Of a DNA stretch of 15,424 nt, positions 1-7,378 are shown one piece after another. Source of the stretch: CAYRMV01 sp964425255. GTDB lineage: Bacteria > Bacteroidota > Bacteroidia > Flavobacteriales_D > Crocinitomicaceae. The notes below the pieces were generated by a model, which made no database searches, was not told the origin of the DNA, and saw nothing but the letters and a program-made list of their open reading frames with translations. The stretch spans positions 1-15,424 of the forward strand of contig CAYRMV010000082.1 of assembly GCA_964425255.1 (NCBI GenBank), given 5' to 3'. The position numbers and the translations under genes were made by a program. Numbering within the stretch: position 1 is the first letter of the stretch; the number at the start of each line of letters is the position of its first letter.

Positions 1-64
1 AACTGATTTATTTTACTGATTTTCAGGTGCTTAATTTTTTGTCATGTACTAAGTTGATTCCAAC

Positions 65-95
65 AAAAAACCCAAACCGATTCCGATTTGGGTTT
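65..95 (-). terminator. Intrinsic terminator of lysS
   Basis: A 12-bp stem with one mismatch (arms 68-79 and 84-95, loop ATTC) starts 19 nt beyond the lysS stop codon. Read on the minus strand it is followed at once by a run of six T (65-70, partly pairing with the stem). This is the classic layout of a rho-independent terminator. Confidence 0.8.
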
Positions 96-114
96 CCTAT
101 TTTTTGAGAAAGAA

Positions 115-1821
115 TTATACGATGTCAATATAGAGTACGTCTTCTTCTTTGCTTACTTTTAATAAGTTGGCTTTTGTTAAAGCTTTGATGCTCACATCCC
201 ACGCTTTGTTGCTCAAATTGAGTTCATTTTTCAAATCGAGTAGGGGAGTTCGTCCTTGTTTTTGCATGGATTCGAAAATCAATTTTTCGTTCTCAGACAA
301 ATCCAATTTTACCGCTTTTACTTCCGGGCGCATTTGTGGGAAGAACAATACTTCCTGAATCGATGGATTGTTTGTCAAGAACATGATCAAACGATCCATT
401 CCAATTCCCAAACCAGATGTTGGCGGCATTCCGTATTCCAGGGAACGCAAGAAGTCTTGGTCAATGAATTGTCCTGCTTCGTCGTCGCCTTTTTCTGCCA
501 AACGAACTTGTTCTTCAAAACGCCCCCGCTGATCGATAGGGTCATTCAATTCCGAATACGCATTTGCAATTTCTTTTCCACAAACCATCAACTCAAAACG
601 CTCTGTCAACTCTGGATTGTCGCGGTGTTTTTTACATAAAGGCGACATTTCGATTGGGTAATCAGTGATAAATGTTGGCTGGATGTAGTTTCCTTCACAT
701 TTTTCGCCAAAGATTTCATCAATCAATTTTCCTTTCCCCATGGTTTCATCCACAGCGATTCCCATCGATTTTGCAGCTGCACGTAATTCCTCTTCTGATT
801 TTCCAGAAATATCAAAACCCGTGAATTCTAAAATCGAATCGCGCATGGTTACACGTTTGTACGGAGCTTTGAAGCTGATTTTATGTTCACCAAAAGTCGC
901 TTCAGGTGTTCCATTTACAGCGGTTGCGCAATGTTCCAACAATCGTTCGGTGAAATCCATCATCCAATGGTAATCTTTGTATGCTACATAGATTTCCATC
1001 GCTGTAAATTCTGGATTATGCGTGCGATCCATGCCTTCGTTGCGGAAGTTTTTCGAAAATTCATACACCCCTTCGAAACCACCGACAATCAATCGTTTCA
1101 AATACAATTCGTTTGCGATGCGCATGTACAAGGGAATGTCCAACGCGTTGTGGTGTGTCACAAATGGACGAGCCGCTGCACCACCTGGGATGGATTGCAA
1201 AATCGGTGTTTCAACTTCCATGTAACCCGCATCATTGAAAAACTGGCGCATGGAGTTGAACAATTTGGTGCGTTTGATAAAGATATCTTTCACCTGCGGA
1301 TTGACAACCAAATCAACGTAACGCTGACGGTATCGCAATTCTGGATCGGTAAAAGCATCGTATACTTTTCCTTCCGCATCTGTTTTAGGCAAAGGGAGCG
1401 GTTTCAAGGATTTCGAAAGCAAGGTAAATTCTTTCACGTTTACCGACGTTTCGCCCACCTGTGTTTTGAATACTTCTCCTTTTACGCCAATAAAATCACC
1501 CAAATCGAGTAATTTTTTGAAGACTTCGTTGTACAAAGTTTTGTCTTCCCCCGGACAAATTTCATCGCGGTTGAAGTACACCTGAATGCGGCCTGAGCTG
1601 TCTAATAATTCAGCAAAAGAAGCTTTCCCCATCACACGTTGACTCATCATTCGTCCAGCCAACGTCACCTGTTTCCCTTCTTCATACTTCTCCTTCAAAG
1701 AAGCAGCATAATCGGTTACGGGATACAACGCAGCAGGATACGGATCGATGCCCATATCGCGTAATTTGGTCAAGGTCTCACGACGTTGAATTTCCTGTTC
1801 GGAAAGCTCTTGATAACTCAT
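115..1821 (-). CDS. lysS: Lysyl-tRNA synthetase, class II
   Basis: Cytoplasmic enzyme that charges tRNA-Lys with lysine using ATP. The 568-residue product has an N-terminal OB-fold anticodon-binding region (about residues 50-140) and a class II catalytic domain: motif 2 is seen as FRNEGMDRTHNPEFT (259-273) and motif 3 as GLGIGMDRL (470-478). The normal core ends near FFPQMRPE (494-500). About 68 further residues form a helical extension that resembles a small winged-helix; I believe this extension is common in Bacteroidota LysRS (from memory), so it is not a fusion unique to this strain. The ATG at 1819-1821 (MSYQELSEQ) is chosen. An in-frame TTG 30 nt upstream lies inside the predicted promoter -7 box and should not be transcribed. 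The gene appears monocistronic, with its own promoter and terminator. Identity is near certain. Confidence 0.97.
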   Translation of the reverse strand: MSYQELSEQEIQRRETLTKLRDMGIDPYPAALYPVTDYAASLKEKYEEGKQVTLAGRMMSQRVMGKASFAELLDSSGRIQVYFNRDEICPGEDKTLYNEVFKKLLDLGDFIGVKGEVFKTQVGETSVNVKEFTLLSKSLKPLPLPKTDAEGKVYDAFTDPELRYRQRYVDLVVNPQVKDIFIKRTKLFNSMRQFFNDAGYMEVETPILQSIPGGAAARPFVTHHNALDIPLYMRIANELYLKRLIVGGFEGVYEFSKNFRNEGMDRTHNPEFTAMEIYVAYKDYHWMMDFTERLLEHCATAVNGTPEATFGEHKISFKAPYKRVTMRDSILEFTGFDISGKSEEELRAAAKSMGIAVDETMGKGKLIDEIFGEKCEGNYIQPTFITDYPIEMSPLCKKHRDNPELTERFELMVCGKEIANAYSELNDPIDQRGRFEEQVRLAEKGDDEAGQFIDQDFLRSLEYGMPPTSGLGIGMDRLIMFLTNNPSIQEVLFFPQMRPEVKAVKLDLSENEKLIFESMQKQGRTPLLDLKNELNLSNKAWDVSIKALTKANLLKVSKEEDVLYIDIV

Positions 1822-1848
1822 TTTATTAGAAAACTTAAAATTGTGGCA

Positions 1849-1856
1849 CAAAGATA
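1849..1856 (-). promoter_or_regulatory. Putative lysS promoter -7 box (TATCTTTG)
   Basis: The minus strand reads TATCTTTG, an exact match to the Bacteroidota -7 consensus TAnnTTTG, 27 nt before the lysS ATG. I see no clear TTG -33 element at the usual distance, so only the -7 box is annotated. Confidence 0.55.
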
Positions 1857-1950
1857 ACTAGAAAAAAGCATCCTCCCTCGAAATGTTATTTTTTCAACCC
1901 AAATTCCACATGAAGGTCGAATTTCATGTTATTAGTCGATTCGCATACGT

Positions 1951-2253
1951 TTATGACACCCGAAGGATTAAATGACCTCCTAACCCTTCACGAATAATTC
2001 TCATCAGTGTTGAAAGACGAATATCGCTCGCATTATTTTCGATTCGAGAGATGTAATTTTTTGTCGTTCCACATTTTTGTGCGAGCTCTTCTTGTGTCAG
2101 ACCTTTTTCTTTTCGAAGTTCTTGAATCATAACGCCTAATTTAAACGCTTCAAATTCTTCTTCGTATTTTTCCCTTTGTTCAGAGCCCTTTTTCCCATAC
2201 TGTTCATCCAGATGATCTGCAAATGATGTGAGTTTATGATTCATTTTTTTCAT
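1951..2253 (-). CDS. HigA-type antitoxin, XRE-family HTH protein
   Basis: A 100-residue protein with an N-terminal charged segment (about 1-40) and a Cro/C1-type helix-turn-helix (about 42-95). The HTH core is clear: QELRKEKGLTQEEL, then the recognition-helix region GTTKNYISRIEN. This fits the HigA class of antitoxins, which neutralise the toxin made from the same mRNA and repress their own promoter. The gene overlaps the upstream toxin gene by 20 nt, and toxin-first order is the hallmark of higBA rather than relBE loci. Two start codons are possible (M1 or M4, 9 nt apart). The 16-bp palindrome in the promoter of the pair is the likely binding site. The family call is strong; the function as antitoxin is inferred from family and partner. 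Confidence 0.88.
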   Translation of the reverse strand: MKKMNHKLTSFADHLDEQYGKKGSEQREKYEEEFEAFKLGVMIQELRKEKGLTQEELAQKCGTTKNYISRIENNASDIRLSTLMRIIREGLGGHLILRVS

Positions 2254-2587
2254 CGAAATATTGTTTTTTAAGTTTTTCAGCTAATTCAAGTTCTCCTTTT
2301 GGTGTCTTCTGTGTTTTCTTTTGAAATCCATTTGCAAGTATGATTAAATTTCCCTTATCGAAAAAACAGAATACTCTATATATAGATGAGCTATACTCAA
2401 CTCTAATTTCATAAATTCCGGAAGAATTTGTAAGGTGTTTAAAATACTTCTCTGGAACACGATCAATCGTAGAAATTAGTTGCAGTGTCCAGTTGAATTT
2501 CTTTTTAACTTCGGGTTTTAAAGTTTCAAAAAAATCCAAATAATGATTTTCATAATAGACTATATTTCTTCGAAACTCATTATTCAC
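2234..2587 (-). CDS. HigB-type toxin, RelE/ParE superfamily (Gp49-like)
   Basis: Small basic protein of the phage Gp49-like/HigB family, whose studied members are ribosome-dependent mRNA interferases. Family signatures are visible: RVPEKYFKHL, then GIYEIRVEYSSSIYRVFCFF, then the C-terminal block NGFQKKTQKTPKGELELAEKL. No ATG exists near the N-terminus. A TTG at 2615-2617 would give 127 residues, but it lies inside the -7 promoter box and so should not be in the mRNA. The GTG at 2585-2587 gives 117 residues beginning close to the conserved RRNIVYYENHYLDFF block; GTG at 2594-2596 is the alternative. The gene overlaps the antitoxin gene by 20 nt, implying translational coupling. The toxin reading frame looks intact. 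Confidence 0.87.
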   Translation of the reverse strand: MNNEFRRNIVYYENHYLDFFETLKPEVKKKFNWTLQLISTIDRVPEKYFKHLTNSSGIYEIRVEYSSSIYRVFCFFDKGNLIILANGFQKKTQKTPKGELELAEKLKKQYFDEKNES

Positions 2588-2614
2588 TTTGGTCACTGAA
2601 AATAAAATGTTGCT

Positions 2615-2644
2615 CAAAGTTACCTAATTAGGTAATATATTCAA
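2615..2644 (-). promoter_or_regulatory. Promoter of the higBA-type operon
   Basis: On the minus strand a TTG (2642-2644, within TTTTG), a 19-nt spacer and TAACTTTG (2615-2622) form an excellent Bacteroidota vegetative promoter (TTG-N17-23-TAnnTTTG). Transcription should start near 2610, which places the TTG codon at 2615-2617 outside the message. Confidence 0.75.
2620..2635. promoter_or_regulatory. 16-bp perfect palindrome, candidate antitoxin operator
   Basis: TTACCTAATTAGGTAA is a perfect 16-bp palindrome. It sits between the -33 and -7 elements of the toxin-antitoxin promoter and overlaps the first three bases of the -7 box. A dimeric HTH antitoxin bound here would block RNA polymerase, which is the usual mode of autoregulation in HigBA systems. 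The operator role is inferred from position and symmetry. Confidence 0.65.
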
Positions 2645-2698
2645 AATTATTTCTGTTTTTTTGTAAAAGTTAATTGTTTGGTAAATAAATAGGATTCT

Positions 2699-3310
2699 TT
2701 ACCTCCCAATCAAAACATGGTATTCTTTGGGGATTTCAACGCCCTGAAAACCATTCGTCAGCGCAAAAAGAAGAAATAAACTGAAACAAAACCCAATGAG
2801 CAAGAGCATTTTCGCTTGTGTTTCGGGTGAAAAACCTAGAATTTCTCGTTTCATTTTCTGATGATGTATGGCGGCTACATGTCCGAAAAAGGCTAGTATT
2901 GCACATGTATAGTAAGGAATGAAAAACAAGTTGAAAGGAAAGGAATTCAAACCAGCCACGCCAAAGTAAAAGTTTGTATCCAGTTGAAAGAGAAACCGTC
3001 CTGCAAGTACTGCTGAAACATGAATAAGCAAAAAGAATGCGAGATACAAGCCCGACCAAATATGAATTTTTTCAAATAATGAATGCGTTCCTGTTCGTTT
3101 TGATCGATACAAGTTTATACCCGATACGACTTGAATGGCTACGACTGACAACAAAATGGTTTCGCCCAGCAGGGACCGATAAACGAAGCGAAATGCGTGC
3201 ATCCAAGCGATGTGTTTTTCTGGACCCAAAATACCCAGTACATGGTTGAACAAATGTAAACCAATAAACAGAGTCAAAACCAAACCAGAAAAGTAATGCA
3301 AGCGTTTCAT
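2699..3310 (-). CDS. Five-helix membrane protein, cytochrome b-like
   Basis: A 203-residue integral membrane protein with five predicted helices (about 5-26, 48-68, 83-107, 127-150, 168-188). Histidines lie in or near helices I (H19, H23 in GLHLFNH), III (H83, H97) and IV (H144, H149, H150), the pattern expected of bis-His heme b ligation. Size and helix number recall the one-chain membrane anchors of fumarate reductases/succinate dehydrogenases, but the protein is not the SdhC encoded later in this window and has no flavoprotein or Fe-S partner beside it. It follows the secreted-protein gene by 16 nt, so the two are probably co-transcribed. A heme-binding redox or electron-transfer role is an inference; a quinone-linked cytochrome is the best guess. 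Confidence 0.7.
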   Translation of the reverse strand: MKRLHYFSGLVLTLFIGLHLFNHVLGILGPEKHIAWMHAFRFVYRSLLGETILLSVVAIQVVSGINLYRSKRTGTHSLFEKIHIWSGLYLAFFLLIHVSAVLAGRFLFQLDTNFYFGVAGLNSFPFNLFFIPYYTCAILAFFGHVAAIHHQKMKREILGFSPETQAKMLLLIGFCFSLFLLFALTNGFQGVEIPKEYHVLIGR

Positions 3311-3326
3311 TCAGAAATTTTTTTAT

Positions 3327-4139
3327 TTATTCCTGAATAAATACTTTTTCCGCAGTGCCATCTTCGTAAAGATAGATCTGTATTGTGTTTGCTGTTTTTA
3401 CGGTTTCTCTTCCCAGAAGATCTACAATTTTAGAGACTTTCTTTTCATTGTTTAAACTTGATTCTTCGATGCCAAGTGGAGGTGTAATCGCGATATAAAT
3501 GTTATCAAAGAGAAGTCCATCACGGTTTGTTTGAACATCATCGCTGATGAAACTAAAACGAAAGCCGATCCAATCATCTGCTTCTACATTCAAATGTGCT
3601 GCTATTTCTTCAAAGTAAAGTCTTGAATGTACTTTTACTCCATTGCTAGATCCCGTCAAAACAGGTTTAAAATTCCAGTCAATGTATTCTTCGTAGTTGG
3701 GGTCGTTGAGTAGGTCAATCCAAGTAACACCATTATCTGGTGAAAACTCAATCATTCCAAAGTCAGTCAAGGTATCAGTATCAACGAGGTAATCAAAACT
3801 TAAAGATGTATTGAACCAGAAAATGGTATTCGGGGCATAGTCAACCCAAAGTTTGATTGAAAACCTTGACGTATCGCTGGATGTGTAACTTTCCGTTAAT
3901 TTGGTTACAAGTGCATTGGTTGGCGAGCTTGTACTGTTGAACGTATTCTTTTGTGGATGACCTATTTCCCAATTGTTTGATGGATTATTGTCAAACTCAA
4001 AGTAGATTGAATCATGGTTGTTATTCGCATAATATTCAAGACAGTTTTCAATAGAATCAAAACAAATGTTATAGATCTGTTGAGTTCTAGCAAAACCGAA
4101 TGCTGAAAGAAAAGAAAGTGTTAGTAAAATGGATTTCAT
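3327..4139 (-). CDS. Secreted protein with T9SS-type C-terminal tail
   Basis: A 270-residue protein of unknown function. It begins with a signal peptide (MKSILLTLSFLSAFGFARTQ). The middle (about 40-215) is rich in Asn, Asp, Ser, Thr and aromatic residues, with blocks such as FDYLVDTDTLTDFGMIEFS and FRFSFISDD, suggesting a beta-sandwich like carbohydrate-binding or immune-active-fold domains. The C-terminal approximately 40 residues contain VDLLGRETVK and IYLYEDGTAEKVFIQE. This closely resembles the GRE...DGTVEK tail seen in many Bacteroidota proteins exported by the type IX system. The 16-nt gap to the cytochrome-like gene suggests a shared transcript. The only promoter hint upstream is a TACGTTTC box (one mismatch) about 20 nt before the ATG. 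Confidence 0.72.
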   Translation of the reverse strand: MKSILLTLSFLSAFGFARTQQIYNICFDSIENCLEYYANNNHDSIYFEFDNNPSNNWEIGHPQKNTFNSTSSPTNALVTKLTESYTSSDTSRFSIKLWVDYAPNTIFWFNTSLSFDYLVDTDTLTDFGMIEFSPDNGVTWIDLLNDPNYEEYIDWNFKPVLTGSSNGVKVHSRLYFEEIAAHLNVEADDWIGFRFSFISDDVQTNRDGLLFDNIYIAITPPLGIEESSLNNEKKVSKIVDLLGRETVKTANTIQIYLYEDGTAEKVFIQE

Positions 4140-4228
4140 GATAGTCGTTTTTAATGGAAACGTATTTTTAAATTATAAGGTTGGTAAAATTAAAATTTAG
4201 CGAATAATTGATTTATAATAAAAGGAAT

Positions 4229-4261
4229 AAAACCCTCCATTCACAACAAACAGAGGGTTTT
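4229..4261 (-). terminator. Intrinsic terminator after the M42 peptidase gene
   Basis: A 9-bp perfect stem (4229-4237 with 4253-4261, 15-nt loop) lies 56 nt past the peptidase stop codon. On the minus strand the stem ends in TTTT and is followed by a further T-rich stretch. On the plus strand it is followed by T-rich sequence too, but no plus-strand gene ends here. Confidence 0.6.
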
Positions 4262-4316
4262 TGGGGTTTTGTTTTTTTCGATGGTTTAGAGAAGTGGTAG
4301 CGAAAGTCGGTTTGTT

Positions 4317-5363
4317 TTATTTGAATGACCAATCATACTGATCCAACTCGGAAACACAAGCCGTCAGTAAGTCGATGCTAGCTTGAATGTCGGACTTGTG
4401 TGCCATTTCAATCACTTGATGCAAGTGGCGCGTCGGTATCGAAACAGCTCCCGCAATCGAACCACCTTGCGTCATACGCTGTATTCCCGCCGTGTCGGTG
4501 CCACCTGCTGTTAAGATTTCGGGTTGCCATTTGATTTCGTGTTTGTCTGCCACTTCTTTCATGTAATTCACCATGCGGTAATCACAAATCGTAGATGCAT
4601 CCATGATTTTAATGGCTGTTCCTTCACCCAATTTGGTAATCATTTCATGTGCCGCGGCACCCGGTAAATCAAATGCAATGGTTGTATCGAGTCCAAACCC
4701 AAAGTCAGGATTGATGCGTAACGAAGAAACATTTGCTCCTCGAATTCCCACTTCTTCCTGAACGGTGAAAACGCCATAAATATCAAACGGAACTTCTTTG
4801 TCTTTCAACAAACGAAGGGTCTCAATTAAAATAAACACCGCCAAACGATTGTCTAAGGATTTTGAGTTCACACATTCTCCCATTTCAATGAATTCCCGTT
4901 CACGCGTGACAGGATTTCCAATTTGAATCAATTCTTTTACTTTTTCTGCAGGCAAACCCGTGTCGATGAAATAATCCGATAGTTTAGCCACTTTGTTTCG
5001 TTCGTCGGGCGACATCACGTGAATTGGTTTGGAGGCCATCACACCAATTACATCTTCTTTTCCATGAACAATTACGCGCTGTGCTGTCAGGGTTTTCGGG
5101 TCAAAACCTCCCAAGGTAGTGAATCGAATAAATCCTTTGTCGTCGATGTGTGTGACTATGAATCCAATTTCATCCATGTGTGCACCAATCATCACTCGTT
5201 TGCTCGTTTTTCCGCGTTTAATGGCGTAAACATTTCCCATGTTATCCACTTCCACTTCGTCTACCAATCCTTCGATTTCACGGAGCACAAGCGCTCGAAC
5301 TTGTTGTTCAAAGCCAGGAGCACCCGGTGTTTTACATATTTCAGCCAGTAATGTTGTGTTCAT
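4317..5363 (-). CDS. M42-family metallo-aminopeptidase
   Basis: Cytoplasmic two-metal aminopeptidase of the M42 (FrvX/YsdC/tetrahedral aminopeptidase) family, which trims peptides in large self-compartmentalised oligomers. All expected active-site residues are present in the 348-residue product: H62 (GAHMDEIG), D171 (SLDNR), the catalytic/metal pair E203-E204 (VQEEVGIRG), D226 (GLDTT) and H315 (PTRHLHQ). Length is typical. The ATG at 5361-5363 (MNTTLLAEICKTPGAPG) is preferred; an in-frame TTG 21 nt upstream lies within the predicted -7 promoter box. The gene stands alone with its own promoter and terminator. Some M42 relatives are annotated as cellulases or glutamyl aminopeptidases; substrate preference cannot be read from the sequence. 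Confidence 0.93.
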   Translation of the reverse strand: MNTTLLAEICKTPGAPGFEQQVRALVLREIEGLVDEVEVDNMGNVYAIKRGKTSKRVMIGAHMDEIGFIVTHIDDKGFIRFTTLGGFDPKTLTAQRVIVHGKEDVIGVMASKPIHVMSPDERNKVAKLSDYFIDTGLPAEKVKELIQIGNPVTREREFIEMGECVNSKSLDNRLAVFILIETLRLLKDKEVPFDIYGVFTVQEEVGIRGANVSSLRINPDFGFGLDTTIAFDLPGAAAHEMITKLGEGTAIKIMDASTICDYRMVNYMKEVADKHEIKWQPEILTAGGTDTAGIQRMTQGGSIAGAVSIPTRHLHQVIEMAHKSDIQASIDLLTACVSELDQYDWSFK

Positions 5364-5380
5364 GCTTGTCAATTTTGCCA

Positions 5381-5409
5381 CCAAGGTAAGGAAGTTTCGA
5401 TTTATCCAA
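5381..5409 (-). promoter_or_regulatory. Putative promoter of the M42 peptidase gene
   Basis: The minus strand shows TTG (5407-5409, in TTTG), an 18-nt spacer and TACCTTGG (5381-5388), one mismatch from TAnnTTTG, ending 17 nt before the chosen ATG. Confidence 0.5.
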
Positions 5410-5474
5410 ATACATTTTTGGATGATAGGTTCATAAAAAATGTGAATGACTTTTTTTTGAAAAAAAGAATGGGA

Positions 5475-5505
5475 TTGGTTAATTTGAAAAAAATGGGTAC
5501 GTTTG
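5475..5505 (+). promoter_or_regulatory. Putative promoter of the MFS transporter gene
   Basis: TTG (5475-5477), a 20-nt spacer and TACGTTTG (5498-5505, exact TAnnTTTG) end 18 nt before the transporter ATG. This is divergent from the M42 peptidase promoter, about 70 nt away. Confidence 0.6.
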
Positions 5506-5523
5506 GTTTGAAATTCAAGAACA

Positions 5524-7230
5524 ATGACACAAGTAAAAACAAACTATGGAGCAATGTTTACCCTCATTGCGGTTTTCTTTTTTTGGGGATTCATCGCAGC
5601 AGGAAATAGCATTTTCATTCCCTTTTGTAAACATTATTTTCAGTTGGATCAATTTCAATCTCAGTTGATTGATTTGGCTTTTTACTTTGCTTACTTCGTG
5701 GGAGCCTTGATTTTATTTATGGTCGGTTCGCGAGTAGGAAAAGATCCAGTCGGTAATTGGGGTTATCGAAAAAGTATTGTAAACGGTTTACTCCTTTCCG
5801 CTGTTGGAGCAGCAGCCATGATTGTATTTGTCTATAACAATGTGTTCACTGGAATGTTAGTTGGTTTGTTTATTGTTGGACTTGGTTTTTCCTTGCAACA
5901 AACCGCTGCGAATCCATTCATGATTGCCTTGGGCGATGAAGCAACTGGCTCTAATCGAGTGAGTTTAGGTGGTGGAATCAATAGTTTGGGAACAACCATT
6001 GGACCTTTGGTAGTTGCTTTGGCGCTTTTTGGTTCAACAAGTGTAAGCGACGAAATGATTCAAAACATGGAACTCGACAAAGTGATTGTACTTTATGCTT
6101 TCGTGGGAGCGCTTTTCTTGTTTGTGGCTGCTTTGTTTGGTTTTTCTAAAAAACTCCCAAACCCAACGATTTCAGAACCAACAGAAAAAGCAGGGAAAGC
6201 ACTCGGGACTTTGTTGTTGATTACCGGTTTACTTGTTGTTAGTTTTGGTCCAGTTATCGCTAGTTACAAAAGTGACGCTGCCTTTGAAATTGCACAACAA
6301 GAAGAACAATTGAAAGCAATCCAAGAGTTAACCTCCAACCCAGATGCGATTGCAGTTTTGCAAGCAGATATTGCGCAATTAAAAGAACCTTTAGAAATGG
6401 AACGAATGGCCTGGTTGTCATTGAGTTTGTTTGTTGTTATTGGTGGTTTGTTAACTTCCTTTTTCCGTGCAAGAAAAAAACCAGAAGGTTGGGGAGCTAT
6501 GCAGTATCCACAATTGATTTTAGGGATGTTAGCGATTTTTGTCTATGTTGGTGTGGAAGTAGCGATTGGAAGTAATTTAAGTGAATTATTGAAACAACCC
6601 GAGTTTGGTTCGATGGAGTCTTCCGAAACAGCATTGTATGTTTCGCTCTATTGGGGAAGTTTGATGATTGGTCGCTGGGCTTCAGCCATTCATGCGTTTG
6701 ATTTTTCGGAAAAAACAAAAAACATCCTAACATGGATTATTCCTTTTGTGGCCTTGTCGGTTGCCTTGGGTTTCAATGCGATTGTCGGTTTTGACGTTAC
6801 GCATCTATTTTCATACGGAATATGTGTGTTGTTCTTAACTTTTGCCTTTTTCTTTTCAAAAAACAAACCCGCTCGAACCCTTTTGATTTTTGGATTATTG
6901 GGTGCTATTTCAACGCTAATCGGAATCACCTACACAGGAACAATTGCTCTGTACGCTTTTTTAAGCACCGGCTTGTTTTGTTCCATCATGTGGCCTAGTA
7001 TTTTTTCGCTTTCATTGGCGGGTTTAGGAAAATACAAAACCCAAGGTTCTGCTTTCTTGGTCATGATGATTTTAGGTGGTGCAATTATTCCACCAATTCA
7101 AGGAAAATTAAGCGATTTGATCGGCATGCAGCCCGCTTACATCGTCGGTGTCGTATGCTTTGCTTATTTAGCTTTTTTTGCGTGGTATGCGAATATACTT
7201 CTTAGAAAGCAAGGTGTTTCGATGGATTAA
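5524..7230 (+). CDS. Sugar MFS transporter, FucP/GluP-like
   Basis: Inner-membrane carrier of the fucose/glucose-galactose branch of the major facilitator superfamily. Family blocks are clear: FFFWGF (18-23), FYFAYFVGA (53-61), QTAANPFMIALGDE (126-139), VEVAIGSNL (344-352), YWGSLMIGRW (376-385) and SIMWPSIFSLSL (487-498). At 568 residues it is well above the usual 410-440. The extra length lies between the two six-helix halves (about 222-320): an added hydrophobic helix (226-247), a charged helical segment likely to form a short coiled coil (252-294), and a second added helix (297-313). At the positions of E. coli FucP Asp46 and Glu135, both linked to proton coupling, this protein has Ser29 and Gln126. 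The substrate is probably a hexose or deoxyhexose, but coupling may differ from FucP. It is apparently monocistronic. Confidence 0.88.
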   Translation: MTQVKTNYGAMFTLIAVFFFWGFIAAGNSIFIPFCKHYFQLDQFQSQLIDLAFYFAYFVGALILFMVGSRVGKDPVGNWGYRKSIVNGLLLSAVGAAAMIVFVYNNVFTGMLVGLFIVGLGFSLQQTAANPFMIALGDEATGSNRVSLGGGINSLGTTIGPLVVALALFGSTSVSDEMIQNMELDKVIVLYAFVGALFLFVAALFGFSKKLPNPTISEPTEKAGKALGTLLLITGLLVVSFGPVIASYKSDAAFEIAQQEEQLKAIQELTSNPDAIAVLQADIAQLKEPLEMERMAWLSLSLFVVIGGLLTSFFRARKKPEGWGAMQYPQLILGMLAIFVYVGVEVAIGSNLSELLKQPEFGSMESSETALYVSLYWGSLMIGRWASAIHAFDFSEKTKNILTWIIPFVALSVALGFNAIVGFDVTHLFSYGICVLFLTFAFFFSKNKPARTLLIFGLLGAISTLIGITYTGTIALYAFLSTGLFCSIMWPSIFSLSLAGLGKYKTQGSAFLVMMILGGAIIPPIQGKLSDLIGMQPAYIVGVVCFAYLAFFAWYANILLRKQGVSMD

Positions 7231-7378
7231 TTGGCGCACTTGTTTCGTTCCAAGACACCTGTAATCCAATTTTTTTTAGTGTTTTTTGTAACTTATCAAA
7301 TGAAATAGGGCATTTGACTTATTGCGCCGTCTGACTAATTCACGGACTTTTGCATCTAATTGTCAAATAAAACGACAC

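Noticed and set aside
883..1512. 209-codon plus-strand open frame opposite lysS
   Set aside because: It lies wholly antisense to a highly conserved lysS coding region, has an unconvincing Cys/Phe/His-rich composition and no recognisable domain; it is a shadow frame.
1908..1929. Inverted repeat ACATGAA/TTCATGT after the HigA-type gene
   Set aside because: The stem is only 7 bp and AT-rich, and no T run follows directly on the minus strand, so it is too weak to call a terminator.
2736..3059. 107-codon minus-strand frame inside the five-helix membrane protein gene
   Set aside because: It is an alternate frame of a gene with clear membrane-helix structure, and has no homology pattern of its own.
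7231..7300. Terminator after the MFS gene (ATTGG ... CCAAT followed by eight T)
   Set aside because: The arms are only 5 bp with a loop of about 35 nt and no good inner stem; the T run alone does not support a call.
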